This document shows positions 1 to 8,645 of a stretch of 58,691 nt of DNA, piece by piece. Under the pieces are notes generated by a model. It made no database searches. It was given only the letters and a program-made list of their open reading frames with translations, and was not told the origin of the DNA. This DNA comes from Candidatus Acidiferrum typicum. GTDB lineage: Bacteria; Acidobacteriota; Terriglobia; Acidiferrales; UBA7541. Position numbers and translations under genes: made by a program. The DNA lies in contig DLMH01000009.1 of the NCBI GenBank assembly GCA_002478115.1, forward strand, positions 1 to 58,691. Direction: 5' to 3'. Numbering within the stretch: position 1 is the stretch's first letter; the number at the start of each line of letters is the position of its first letter.

Positions 1-1
1 C

Positions 2-120
2 AGTTCAAGGGTTCACTCCAGTGAAGCGCGCCGAGGCGAGGCACGCCTCACAGAACAACGCCGGAAGCTGATGGAGCGAATCCAGAAGCCGGCCAACAAG
101 AGAAAAAGGAATGAAAAGTG
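2..120 (+). CDS. Possible C-terminal end of a truncated gene
   Basis: An open frame enters from the left edge and ends in TGA after about 39 residues. The predicted tail is strongly basic, ending KPANKRKRNEK, which suits the C-terminus of a nucleic-acid-binding or otherwise charged protein, but no family is recognisable. It could equally be chance read-through in GC-rich DNA. From here to 288 no other convincing gene is visible. Confidence 0.25.
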
Positions 121-288
121 AGGCCAACCGGCGACCGAGATCCTGGTGGAATGCTAGTGAAGGATGGGCGGAGAAGATGTGACAGGAATCACGCGAATTG
201 GGCAGTGTTGCAGGCAGGAGAGGCCGAGCGCAATCCTACAATGCTTTGCGAGCCGCCAAGTTTTCGCGATTCTCTCCGCGACGCGGCC

Positions 289-729
289 CTAAAGTTTACG
301 GAGGGCAGGCGGAAGAACCCCAGCCAGGGAGTAGGAACCCCCGCCGGTGATGAAAAGGCCAAGGGCGAGCAGGAATTGCGTAAGAGCGTACTCCATACCA
401 TTGTTCGCGAGGCTGAAGCCATGGGGAAGATGGACCAGGAAGATCGCACCGGCCATCACGATCATGATGCAGAGAGCACCAATGCGGACAAAGGCGCCCG
501 TGAGCAAAGCGAGTCCTCCCGCAAACTGCGCAAGACCTACCAGGAAGCTGACGATTACCGGGGAGTGCATGAAGCCCGCAAAGCCATGAATGCCGGGGCC
601 CCCAAAGGCGCCAAAGAAAATGGCGCTACCGTGATAGAGAAAGACGATTGCGCTGGCGATGCGGAAGATGAGCAGGGCGAGATCAAGCTTGCCGGAAGCA
701 GCCAAAGGCGACGACGTTAGCGAAGTCAT
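289..729 (-). CDS. DoxX family membrane protein
   Basis: This is a 146-residue integral membrane protein of the DoxX/DoxD-like family. Hydrophobic stretches (LALLIFRIASAIVFLYHG, IVSFLVGLAQFAGGLALLTG, IGALCIMIVMAGAIFLVHLP and the alanine- and leucine-rich end) give the four helices usual for the family. The YHG motif after helix 1 and the conserved LxHxxxGF segment after helix 3 are typical. The start at MTSLTSS is chosen over a longer frame because AAGGATGG lies just upstream of that ATG. Family members are linked to redox or thiol stress at the membrane, but the substrate here is unknown. It is transcribed divergently from nuoB. Confidence 0.85.
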   Translation of the reverse strand: MTSLTSSPLAASGKLDLALLIFRIASAIVFLYHGSAIFFGAFGGPGIHGFAGFMHSPVIVSFLVGLAQFAGGLALLTGAFVRIGALCIMIVMAGAIFLVHLPHGFSLANNGMEYALTQFLLALGLFITGGGSYSLAGVLPPALRKL

Positions 730-835
730 AAATCCATCCTTATCAATCCGTGAACTTGCGGGGAATGTAACAAAGGAACGAGGAAATAGCAATCCAGATT
801 GGGAGTTGGCGCGAAAGGAGCGGGAGAGAGAGTTT

Positions 836-865
836 TTGACGCGGTAAGAAGCAGGGAGATATACT
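836..865 (+). promoter_or_regulatory. Predicted sigma70 promoter of nuoB
   Basis: TTGACG at 836-841 and TATACT at 860-865 are separated by 18 bp. The inferred transcription start near 872 gives a short leader before the GTG start of nuoB at 897. The call rests only on similarity to the consensus. Confidence 0.55.
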
Positions 866-896
866 CCGCGGTAGGGGATAGAGAACGGAGAGGCCC

Positions 897-1460
897 GTGG
901 GTGTCTTAGACCAAAGGTTTGAGAAGAACGTCCTGATCACATCGGTGGACTACGTCTTTAATTGGGCGAGAAAGAGTTCGCTGTGGCCGCTGACGTTTGG
1001 CCTGGCGTGCTGCGCCATTGAGATGATTGCGTCCACGGCGTCGCGCTTTGACATGGCGCGGTTCGGGGCGGAGGTGTTCCGGCCGTCGCCGCGGCAGGCG
1101 GACCTGATGATCGTTTCGGGAACGGTTACGCTGAAGATGGCGCAGGTGATCCAGCGGGTGTGGCAACAGATGCCGGACCCGAAGTGGTGCATCTCGATGG
1201 GAGCATGCTCGAGCGTGGGCGGGCCGTTCAACGCGTACTCGGTGTTGCAGGGAGTGGACCGGATCGTGCCGGTGGATGTGTACGTGGTGGGATGCCCGCC
1301 GCGGCCGGAAGCGCTGTTTTACGCGCTGTTGAAGCTGCAAGACAAAATCGATGATATGACTCTGGCCAAGCGGCCGACGGAAGTGCGGCTGCGGCCGGAG
1401 ATGGTGGAAGATTTCAAGAAGAGCGTGATGGTGGCGCAGGTCGCAGAGCCGGGCGAGTAG
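897..1460 (+). CDS. nuoB: NADH-quinone oxidoreductase subunit B
   Basis: This 187-residue protein belongs to the NuoB/PSST family, the complex I subunit that holds the terminal N2 [4Fe-4S] cluster next to the quinone site. The four expected ligands are visible: the adjacent pair Cys38-Cys39 in GLACCAIEM, Cys104 in [11 protein letters not shown] and Cys133 in VVGCPPRPE. It starts at GTG, with GGAGAGG just upstream. The length is normal. No nuoA lies before it and no nuoC or nuoD after it; a Rieske protein follows. The gene therefore lies outside a nuo operon, either as the only copy of a dispersed complex I or as a second copy. Confidence 0.95.
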   Translation: MGVLDQRFEKNVLITSVDYVFNWARKSSLWPLTFGLACCAIEMIASTASRFDMARFGAEVFRPSPRQADLMIVSGTVTLKMAQVIQRVWQQMPDPKWCISMGACSSVGGPFNAYSVLQGVDRIVPVDVYVVGCPPRPEALFYALLKLQDKIDDMTLAKRPTEVRLRPEMVEDFKKSVMVAQVAEPGE

Positions 1461-1476
1461 TGAGCGGGAAAACGTT

Positions 1477-1502
1477 ATCAGCGATCAGTAATCAGCGATC
1501 AG
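1477..1502 (+). repeat. Short tandem repeat, two units
   Basis: ATCAGCGATCAG occurs at 1477-1488 and again at 1491-1502 with TA between the copies. It lies in the gap between nuoB and the Rieske gene and contains the palindrome GATC. No function is evident. Confidence 0.7.
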
Positions 1503-1578
1503 GAAGTAAGAACTAAGGATTTGGTGGGTCGGCCGACGGTCAGGTAAGACTTGCAGAACAAAGAGGGACGAGGCGGAG

Positions 1579-1881
1579 ATGGGATTCGTGAGAACGGCGA
1601 AGGTGGCGGAGTTACCGGCGGGGACGGTGCGGGAATTCCACGTCGAAGGGAAAGCGATTGCGTTGGCGAATGTCGGCGGAACAATCTTTGCGATCAACAA
1701 TACCTGCCTGCACCGCGGCGGGCCGCTGGGACAAGGTGTGATGGAGGGCAAGGTGTTGACTTGCCCGTGGCACGGGTGGCAGTTTGATGTGACCAGCGGA
1801 AAAGCGGCGCAGAATCCGGCGGTCGGCGTGGACTGCTACCGGACGGAAGTGCGCGGGGAAGACATCTTCGTTGAGGTGTAG
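1579..1881 (+). CDS. Rieske [2Fe-2S] ferredoxin-like protein
   Basis: This 100-residue single-domain Rieske protein resembles the NirD and BphA3-type ferredoxins. The cluster motifs are Cys43-x-His45 (NTCLHRGGPL) and Cys62-x2-His65 (TCPWHGWQFD). There is no signal peptide or membrane anchor, so it is probably a soluble cytoplasmic electron carrier. The ATG follows a GGCGGAG ribosome-binding site. No oxygenase or nitrite reductase gene is adjacent, so its partner is unknown. It lies 118 bp after nuoB on the same strand and may share its transcript. Confidence 0.9.
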   Translation: MGFVRTAKVAELPAGTVREFHVEGKAIALANVGGTIFAINNTCLHRGGPLGQGVMEGKVLTCPWHGWQFDVTSGKAAQNPAVGVDCYRTEVRGEDIFVEV

Positions 1882-2088
1882 CGTGGCGAATGGTCTGAAA
1901 GGGAAGCGAAGGGGCCTTCTGGGAGTCCTGCCCGGCTCTTAACTATAAGAAAATAAAAACGTTAGCTTCGATTTTAGAGCTGAAATTCCGGCCCATTGAC
2001 GGTTTGGGTGTGGCAAGTCCCTCTATCCCTCATATTTTGTTTGGTTTTCGCCGTGCAGACGTGTATATTTCAGCCGAATCTGGTGCCG

Positions 2089-2550
2089 ATGGTAACCGTT
2101 ACTTCGCAGACCCGACATTACTGGATCTTCAGCGCAGACCCGCATCACTATCACTGGGACACGTTATTCGTTAAAGGGAAAGAGATGTGGCATGGGGCGG
2201 AATCAAAGCCCGATGCGATACGTGCCCTGAAACAGGTGAAGAAGGGCGACCGCGTGCTGTGCTATCACTCCACGCCGGAGCGCTCCTTGTATTCGATCGC
2301 GGAGGTTACGCGCGATCCGTATTCCGACCCGCACGATCCCAAGGGGAAAAACCTGGTGGCGGACTTGCGCGCGTACGAGAAGTTGCCGCGGCCGGTGACG
2401 CTGGCGGAAATGAGAGCGAACCCCGCGGTGAGGAAGCTGAAGCTGCTGAAGAACGTGCGGCTGCTCATTTCGGCGATCAGTGACGAGGAGTACCAGGAGT
2501 TGTTGCGGATGGCGGGAATCGTGGCCATGCCGGGAGTGCCGCTGCTGTAA
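2089..2550 (+). CDS. EVE domain-containing protein
   Basis: This 153-residue protein is a stand-alone EVE domain, a PUA-like fold that recognises modified nucleobases in DNA or RNA. Family features are the opening RHYWIFSADPHHY, the WHGAES loop, the GDRVLCYHSTPER strand pair and the C-terminal LISAISDEEYQELLRMAG. The longest frame begins earlier at TTG with a hydrophobic stretch, but the family normally starts just before the HYW motif, so the ATG at 2089 is preferred. The target of this copy cannot be told. The gap at 1882-2088 holds no other gene. Confidence 0.88.
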   Translation: MVTVTSQTRHYWIFSADPHHYHWDTLFVKGKEMWHGAESKPDAIRALKQVKKGDRVLCYHSTPERSLYSIAEVTRDPYSDPHDPKGKNLVADLRAYEKLPRPVTLAEMRANPAVRKLKLLKNVRLLISAISDEEYQELLRMAGIVAMPGVPLL

Positions 2551-2685
2551 AGCGTCGCGGCGGCGAAGCCCATCGAAAGGCGCCTGGTTCCACAAAAACA
2601 GCCAAACATTCGGGGCTCGAGTGCGTTTCTACGCAAAGGATCGGGTGTGCGGAATTTCCGAAGAAAAGCTATTCTTCGGGCTGCG

Positions 2686-3468
2686 CTAGAGAGACTTGGA
2701 GAGTAGCCAGGTCATGAGTTCGGGGTCGGCGTAGGCTTTGTCCCAGGAGTTGTGGCCGACACCGGGGTATTCGGTGTAACGAACATCGGCGCCGTCAGCC
2801 TTGAGGGCTTCGACCATGTGGCGGGATTCAGAAACGGGAACAGCCGGGTCCGCATCGCCGTGGAAGACCCAGATGGGGAGCTTCGTGCCGATTTTCTTTG
2901 CGGCCTCGAGATAGGGAATGCGGTCGGAGTCGAGCTGTTTGCGGGCGTCATCGGGAGGAAGGATGCCGCCGCAGATGGGCACGACCGCGGCAAACTTATG
3001 GGGATAAGCCGCGGCGAGCGCCCAGCTCCCGTAGCCGCCCATGGAAAGACCGGTGAGATAGGTGCGTTTGGGATCGCCCTTGAATTCCTTGGAAGCGGCG
3101 GCGAGAGCGGCGAGTGCGACCTCTTCCATATCCGGCTTATTCCAACTATGTTCCTTCAGGCATTGCGGCATGACCACGAGGGCGGGAAAACGCGAGCGGT
3201 CGTTGCGGATGGCCGTGGCGATGCCGACCTGGGTTTGGATGAGGCCATCGGTACCGCGTTCACCGGCGCCGTGGAGGAAGAGGATAATGGGCCATTTCTG
3301 ATTGGAGGACCAGTTGTCCGGCACAAAGACCTGATACTTATAGCTGACGCCGCGAATGGAGAGGGTACGGTCGAGAAAACCAGTTTCGTGTTTGCGGGCG
3401 AGAGCGGGAGAGCCAAGAGTAAAGACGAGAGCGAGCAGCAGGAGAAAACGGAAGCGAGAGATGGACAC
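2686..3468 (-). CDS. Exported alpha/beta-hydrolase, PHB depolymerase/esterase-like
   Basis: This 260-residue secreted serine hydrolase resembles esterases of the PHB depolymerase/prolyl-oligopeptidase group. A Sec signal peptide (FRFLLLLALVFTLGSPALA) is followed by the domain start FLHGAGERGTDG, the nucleophile elbow GLSMGGYGS, the acid in HGDADPAVPV and the catalytic His in GVGHNSWD. The longest frame is about 274 codons longer but runs over fpg on the other strand. The GTG at 3468 has a clear GGAGG five bases upstream and sits directly before the signal peptide. The natural ester substrate cannot be told from sequence. Confidence 0.87.
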   Translation of the reverse strand: MSISRFRFLLLLALVFTLGSPALARKHETGFLDRTLSIRGVSYKYQVFVPDNWSSNQKWPIILFLHGAGERGTDGLIQTQVGIATAIRNDRSRFPALVVMPQCLKEHSWNKPDMEEVALAALAAASKEFKGDPKRTYLTGLSMGGYGSWALAAAYPHKFAAVVPICGGILPPDDARKQLDSDRIPYLEAAKKIGTKLPIWVFHGDADPAVPVSESRHMVEALKADGADVRYTEYPGVGHNSWDKAYADPELMTWLLSKSL

Positions 3469-3564
3469 AGGAACCTCCAAAAAACGAAATGTATCACGAT
3501 TGAGCGGCGAGCGGGGAAAGATGGTTCGTGATCTAGTGTGATAGCGTGAATGATCGAGAGGACG

Positions 3565-4467
3565 ATGCCGGAACTCCCTGAAGTCGAGACGGTGGCGCGA
3601 GGCTTGCAGCGGCAAATCGCGGGCCGGCGAATCTTGAGCATCACCTTGGGGAAAACCGATTTCATCGACAATCCGGAGGAGATTGAAAAGGAATTGCCGG
3701 GACGCGCAATTCGCAGCGTGGTGCGTTACGGCAAATTCCTGCTGCTGCGGCTGACGCCGAAGGAAAATGCGGGAGAAACGGAGCGCGAATCCGCGCTTCT
3801 GGTCCACCTGGGTATGACCGGCATGTTGCGGCCGCAGCCCGCGGGCGAGCCGCACGCGAAACACACGCACGTGGTAGCGCTGCTGGACGATGGGCGCGAA
3901 TTGCGGTACATCGACGCGCGGCGATTTGGCCGCATGGCCTATCTGGCGGGGGAGTCGCTGCAGGAGGAGTTGCGGCGATTCGGCGCTGATCCGCTGGAAG
4001 CGGGGCTGGAGGAGTTCACGGCGAGAATCCGTGGAAAGCGCGCGAGAATCAAGGCCCTGCTTCTGGATCAGCAGGTTTTGCGCGGTGTGGGAAACATTTA
4101 CGCCGATGAGAGCTTGTGGAAAGCGAGGATCCATCCGAAGCGGCTGGGAGCGCGGTTGCGGAAGGAGCAGGTGAAAGAACTGTACCGCGCACTGCAAGGC
4201 ATCCTGGAGCGGGCGATTGTGATGCGGGGATCTTCGATCGCGGACTTTCTTGACGCGGAAGGCCAGCCGGGAGAATATCAGCGGCATCATCGGGCGTATG
4301 GAAGAGAGGGGAAACCTTGTTTTCGCTGCAAGACGCGGATCAAACGCGTGATCGTGGCGGGGCGCAGCAGCTATTTTTGTCCGCTATGCCAAAAAGCGCC
4401 GCGGAGCGGAAGAAGTCAGGGGAGAGAAACACGAAATCAGGGGCAAGGGCATCTGAAGAAGAGATGA
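3565..4467 (+). CDS. mutM: Formamidopyrimidine-DNA glycosylase (Fpg/MutM)
   Basis: This 300-residue bifunctional glycosylase/AP lyase removes 8-oxoguanine and formamidopyrimidines. The start is set at MPELPEVETVARGL because Pro2 is the catalytic nucleophile and must follow the initiator Met; an ATG five codons upstream would bury it. Other family landmarks are LVHLGMTGML, the KALLLDQQVLRGVGNIYADE helix-two-turn-helix region, and a C-terminal zinc finger with Cys pairs in CFRCKTRI and YFCPLCQ. The C-terminus has a basic tail of about 25 residues beyond the zinc finger. It is divergent from the esterase gene. Confidence 0.96.
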   Translation: MPELPEVETVARGLQRQIAGRRILSITLGKTDFIDNPEEIEKELPGRAIRSVVRYGKFLLLRLTPKENAGETERESALLVHLGMTGMLRPQPAGEPHAKHTHVVALLDDGRELRYIDARRFGRMAYLAGESLQEELRRFGADPLEAGLEEFTARIRGKRARIKALLLDQQVLRGVGNIYADESLWKARIHPKRLGARLRKEQVKELYRALQGILERAIVMRGSSIADFLDAEGQPGEYQRHHRAYGREGKPCFRCKTRIKRVIVAGRSSYFCPLCQKAPRSGRSQGRETRNQGQGHLKKR

Positions 4468-4518
4468 GAGCCAGGTGTTGGTAAGAGTTTCGCGAATGAA
4501 AGGTTTGGGGGGATAGGG

Positions 4519-7476
4519 ATGAGGATGAATCGGAAGACGATGGTTGTGTTGGGACTGCTGCTGGTGCTGGCCGGGATGCGCGTGTGGACGGCACGGGCGG
4601 CGGGGAACGACGCGAGTCCTTTGGCGGCGACGGACCAGCAAATCCTGAGCGAAATCCGCGACCACAGCGAAGTGATGGACAACCTGGAGTACCTGTCTGA
4701 CCGGATCGGAGCGAGATTGACAGGCACGCCACAACTGAAGCAGGCAAACGATTGGACCGTGGAGATGTTCCAGAAGTACGGGCTGACAAACGTACACCTG
4801 GAGGCGTACTCGATTGCGCACGCCTGGGTGCGCGGGACCGCGAAAGCGCGGATCGTGGCGCCGACGGAGCATCCGCTGACGATTGCCTCCGCGGCATGGG
4901 CGCCCAGTACGAAAGGCACGGTGCACGGCCCCGTGGTGTACTTCGATGCGAAGAAGCCGGAGGATTTCGCGAAATTCGAGGGGAAGCTGAAGGGAGCGAT
5001 TGTAATCACTCAGGAACCCCGGACGCTTTCGCCGCCAAAACCCATTGACCGGAACGCGGAAATCTATCACCCGATGGAGGAACCGCCGGCGCCGGTAGGG
5101 CAGCCCGTGGCGGCCGACCCGTATGAAAAGTATCTGGCCAACATCCGCGCGCAGATGAAGTTTCTGGTGGAGGAAGGAGCCGCAGCAGTGCTGCGCGATT
5201 CTGGAAAACCCCACGGATTGCTCACTATGACGGACGGCACCACCGTGCCATTCGAACTGGGGCCACTGCCCTCGGCGTTTGTGACCGGGGAAGGCTACCG
5301 GATGATTTTCCGGATGCTCAAGAAGGGTCCAGTAGAGGTAGAGCTGGAAATCAAAAACACGCTGAGTAAGAAACCCGTGGAAGTGTACAACACGGTTGCG
5401 GAATTGAAGGGGACAGAGAAGCCGGACGAGGTGGTGATCCTCGGCGCGCACCTGGATTCCTGGGATCTGGCAACGGGGACGACGGACGACGGAACGGGAA
5501 CGATGGTGGTCCTGGAAGCGGCGCGCGCGCTGGCCAAACTCAGTGTGAAGCCGAAACGGACGATCCGGTTTGTATTGTTCACGGGCGAGGAGGAAGGACT
5601 GATCGGGTCACATGAGTATGTGAAAGCGCACAAGAATGAGCTGGACAAGATTTCAGCGGTGCTCATTCATGACAGCGGTACGGGGCGGGTGCTGGCGCTG
5701 GGACTCCATGACAACTACCAGGATCGGGAGATCGAGGACCAAGTGATTGCGCCTCTGCACGAAATGAAATTGCTGGAAACAACCATGGCGCGGGAATACG
5801 GCATGGACAGTTTGTCGTTCGACGAGGCGGGGGTGCCGGGATTCTGGTGCGCACAGGACCTTGCGGAATATCCGCAGACGCATCACAGCCAGTCGGATAC
5901 ATTCGACAAAGCGTGGAAGGACGACTTGATCCAGGGAGCGCAGGTGCTGGCCGCGTGGGCTTACAACACTGCGGAGTTGCCGGGAATGATGCCACGGAGA
6001 CCCTTGCCACCGCCCGCACCGGCCGAAGCAGCGAAAACCGAAGTGCCGAAGGAAGAAGCGGCGAAGGCCGATGCGACCGCGGAGATGGACAAAAAGATCG
6101 TGGAACAGGTGAAAGCGGACAAGGAGCAACTCAAGTCCGACTTGACGTTCCTTACGACGCAGATCGGACCGAGACTCACGGGATCGCCGCAAGTGGACCG
6201 GGCGAGCCATTGGACGGAGGAGCAGTTCCGCGCACTGGGGCTCGGGAATGCGCACCTGGAATCGTGGAGCATCGCGAACGCTTGGACGCGCGGGCCTGCA
6301 AGCGGGCGCGTGACGTCACCGGCGCTGCATGAGTTGACGATGGCGACGGTGGGATGGTCGCCCAGCACGAATGGAACAGTGCAGGGTGAATTGGTGGCGA
6401 TCGATGCGGAAAAACCGGAGGACCTGGAGAAGTATAAGGGGAAACTGGGCGGAAAGATCATGCTCTTTGGAAAACCGCGCGAAATGGAGCCGCCCCTCGA
6501 CCCGATGCTGACGCCATGGGGAGAAGGAACCCTTCCGCTTATGCATGCGAAGGAAGACAAGCCCATCGATTTCCGGGCGTATGCGGCAACGAGAAGGGCG
6601 GCGATAAAGATGCTCCAGGATGAAAAGGCTGCGGCGCTGCTGATTGGTTCGGACAAGATGTACGGCCTGCTGAACATGACCACACTCAGCCGGGAGTATC
6701 AGGCGGCAGCGTTGCCCGCAGCCTTTCTGGCGCGCGAGGACTACTTGCTGCTCTGGCAGTTGCAAGCGGCCGGAACCGTGCAGATGGAGGTGAACATCCA
6801 AGGCACGCTCAGCGGGAAACCTGTGGAGGTGTACAACACCGTGGCGGAAATCCGCGGGACGGAAAAACCGGACGAAGTGGTGATCCTGGGGGCGCATCTG
6901 GACTCGTGGGATTTGGGAACGGGTGCAACGGACAACGGCACAGGATCAGCGGCGGTGCTGGAAGCGGCGCGAGCGTTGCAGAAACTGGGGGTGAAGCCAA
7001 AGCGCACGATCCGGTTTGTGTTGTTCACCGGCGAGGAGCAGGGCTTGAACGGCTCCCGGGCGTATGTGGCGGCGCACAAGGACGAACTTCCCAAAATTTC
7101 CGGGGTCTTGGTGCACGACACCGGCACCGGGAAAGTGCTCACGATTGGGTTGATGGGGAATTACAACGTGCGGGAGACGATTGACCGCGTTGTGTATCCC
7201 CTGGCGGAGACCGCGGGAATCATGGAACCCACGCTGCGCAGCGAGGGAGGAACGGACCACGTTCCGTTTGATGAGGCAGGCGTGCCGGGCTTCTGGTGCG
7301 TGCAGGATCCGGCGGACTACGACAAGACGCACCACTCGCAAGCGGATACGCTGGACCGCGTGAGGTGGGATGAATTGACGCAGGGCGCGGAAGTGCTGGC
7401 GGTGTTTGCCTATAACGTGGCGCAATTGCCGAAGATGCTGCCTAGGAAGGCGGCGAAGCAGGAAGCGAAAAAATAA
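4519..7476 (+). CDS. Tandem-duplicated M28 family metallopeptidase
   Basis: This 985-residue exported protein consists of two full M28 (aminopeptidase Y/Q-like) units in one chain. A Sec signal peptide (VVLGLLLVLAGMRVW) starts the protein. Each unit has a PA insert and a zinc catalytic domain: AHLDSWD with His311 and again with His793, then TTDDGTG or ATDNGTG, FTGEEEGL or FTGEEQGL, HDSGTG or HDTGTG, and THHSQSDT or THHSQADT. All metal ligands and the general-base Glu appear intact in both halves. A Pro/Ala/Lys/Glu-rich linker near residues 495-530 joins them. Usual M28 enzymes are half this length. Probable periplasmic peptide degradation. Confidence 0.9.
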   Translation: MRMNRKTMVVLGLLLVLAGMRVWTARAAGNDASPLAATDQQILSEIRDHSEVMDNLEYLSDRIGARLTGTPQLKQANDWTVEMFQKYGLTNVHLEAYSIAHAWVRGTAKARIVAPTEHPLTIASAAWAPSTKGTVHGPVVYFDAKKPEDFAKFEGKLKGAIVITQEPRTLSPPKPIDRNAEIYHPMEEPPAPVGQPVAADPYEKYLANIRAQMKFLVEEGAAAVLRDSGKPHGLLTMTDGTTVPFELGPLPSAFVTGEGYRMIFRMLKKGPVEVELEIKNTLSKKPVEVYNTVAELKGTEKPDEVVILGAHLDSWDLATGTTDDGTGTMVVLEAARALAKLSVKPKRTIRFVLFTGEEEGLIGSHEYVKAHKNELDKISAVLIHDSGTGRVLALGLHDNYQDREIEDQVIAPLHEMKLLETTMAREYGMDSLSFDEAGVPGFWCAQDLAEYPQTHHSQSDTFDKAWKDDLIQGAQVLAAWAYNTAELPGMMPRRPLPPPAPAEAAKTEVPKEEAAKADATAEMDKKIVEQVKADKEQLKSDLTFLTTQIGPRLTGSPQVDRASHWTEEQFRALGLGNAHLESWSIANAWTRGPASGRVTSPALHELTMATVGWSPSTNGTVQGELVAIDAEKPEDLEKYKGKLGGKIMLFGKPREMEPPLDPMLTPWGEGTLPLMHAKEDKPIDFRAYAATRRAAIKMLQDEKAAALLIGSDKMYGLLNMTTLSREYQAAALPAAFLAREDYLLLWQLQAAGTVQMEVNIQGTLSGKPVEVYNTVAEIRGTEKPDEVVILGAHLDSWDLGTGATDNGTGSAAVLEAARALQKLGVKPKRTIRFVLFTGEEQGLNGSRAYVAAHKDELPKISGVLVHDTGTGKVLTIGLMGNYNVRETIDRVVYPLAETAGIMEPTLRSEGGTDHVPFDEAGVPGFWCVQDPADYDKTHHSQADTLDRVRWDELTQGAEVLAVFAYNVAQLPKMLPRKAAKQEAKK

Positions 7477-7543
7477 AAGAGAGCGGACGGAGATAGAATT
7501 CGAGGCGAGCGAGGTGCAGCAGTGCTGCACCCGCGAGGTAAAC

Positions 7544-7993
7544 ATGCGCATGGTGGTGCAAAGGGTGAGCCGGGCGAAGGCGACCGTGGAAGGCCGCGTC
7601 ACGGGAGAAATTGGCGCGGGGCTAATGATCCTGCTGGGAGTGGGCAAGGAAGATTCCTCGGGCGTCGCGGCGGCAATGTCGGAAAAGGCGAGCAACTTGC
7701 GCATCTTCGAGGACGAGCAGGGGAAGATGAACCGTTCGCTGCTGGACGTGAAAGGCGAGGCGCTGGTGGTGTCGCAGTTCACGCTTTACGGTGATGCGCG
7801 GGGACAGCGGCGGCCAAGTTTCATCTCAGCGGCGCCGCCAGAGCTGGCGAAGAGATTGTATGAAGAGTTTTGTGAAGCGTTGCGCGGGCTGGGCGTGAAC
7901 GTGGGGACGGGCATCTTTCAGGCGATGATGTCGGTGGAGTTGGTGAATGAAGGACCGGTCACAATCCTCATCGATTCGGACAAGACGTTTTAG
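7544..7993 (+). CDS. dtd: D-aminoacyl-tRNA deacylase
   Basis: This 149-residue cytoplasmic proofreading enzyme hydrolyses D-amino acids, and also glycine mischarged on tRNA-Ala, from tRNA. Family motifs are present: MRMVVQRVSRAKATVEG at the start, the catalytic SQFTLYGD, and the C-terminal MSVELVNEGPVTILIDS carrying the cross-subunit Gly-cisPro element. The length matches the family. The ATG at 7544 is chosen because it gives the conserved N-terminus; the frame extends 46 codons further upstream without homology. It follows the M28 gene by 67 bp and may be co-transcribed. Confidence 0.95.
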   Translation: MRMVVQRVSRAKATVEGRVTGEIGAGLMILLGVGKEDSSGVAAAMSEKASNLRIFEDEQGKMNRSLLDVKGEALVVSQFTLYGDARGQRRPSFISAAPPELAKRLYEEFCEALRGLGVNVGTGIFQAMMSVELVNEGPVTILIDSDKTF

Positions 7994-8057
7994 CCGGAGC
8001 GGGAAATTGGCCCGGGCAGAGGCGAAGTGGACGGCCGCAAGGGCCACGTGAAGAACG

Positions 8058-8507
8058 ATGCCGGGAAAAGAGAATAGTGTAAAGATCCGGCGGGCGCGCC
8101 AGGCCCATGCGGCACGTATCGCCGAGCTGTCCGGCCAGTTCGGCTATCCTGCGACGGGGCACGCGATGGCCGGGCGGTTGAAGATGGCGCTGCGGGAGAA
8201 GAGCGGGGCGTGCTTCGTGGCGGAGATGAAAGAGAACGGCGTGGTGGGTTGGGCGCACGCGAGCGTGAGGCCGTCGCTGGAAGTGGAGCGACGCGCCGAG
8301 CTGAATGGACTGGTGGTGGACGAACGAGTCCGCAGCCAGGGAGCGGGTTGGAGCCTCCTGCAGGCAGCGGAAGAGTGGGCGCGGAAGAAGCGCTGCAAGG
8401 GGATGTCCGTGAGGTCGAATGTGCTCCGTGAACGGGCGCACAGCTTTTACGAGCGGCACGGCTACGAGCATTACAAAACGCAGAAGGCTTTCCGGAAGAA
8501 GTTTTAG
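8058..8507 (+). CDS. GNAT family N-acetyltransferase
   Basis: This 149-residue single GNAT domain is predicted to transfer an acetyl group from acetyl-CoA to an amine. The acetyl-CoA-binding motif A is visible as LVVDERVRSQGAGWSLLQ, a variant of the V-x-x-x-x-R-x-x-G-x-G/A loop. The ending RERAHSFYERHGYEHYKTQKAFRKKF is typical of the fold. The substrate is unknown. It lies 64 bp after dtd on the same strand. Confidence 0.88.
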   Translation: MPGKENSVKIRRARQAHAARIAELSGQFGYPATGHAMAGRLKMALREKSGACFVAEMKENGVVGWAHASVRPSLEVERRAELNGLVVDERVRSQGAGWSLLQAAEEWARKKRCKGMSVRSNVLRERAHSFYERHGYEHYKTQKAFRKKF

Positions 8508-8645
8508 GCTGAGCGCCGAGGCTCACTCGCCTTGCATTTTGCCCACTCGAGATTCTGTCGGGTTCATCAAACGGGTGTGTTTGCGCTTCGCGAGAGTGGC
8601 ATTGCACTGGCCACGAACCATCCAGAAGGAAGATCGCCGCGCGAT

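Noticed and set aside
118..720. 200-residue frame on the plus strand opposite DoxX
   Set aside because: Highly charged, no family features, and it lies antisense to a clear membrane protein gene with its own ribosome-binding site.
2752..3531. 259-residue frame antisense to the exported esterase
   Set aside because: The minus strand has signal peptide, nucleophile elbow and catalytic residues; the plus frame is a GC-rich shadow.
4384..5451. 355-residue frame antisense to the M28 peptidase
   Set aside because: His/Arg-rich shadow composition with no domain, opposite a gene with conserved metal ligands.
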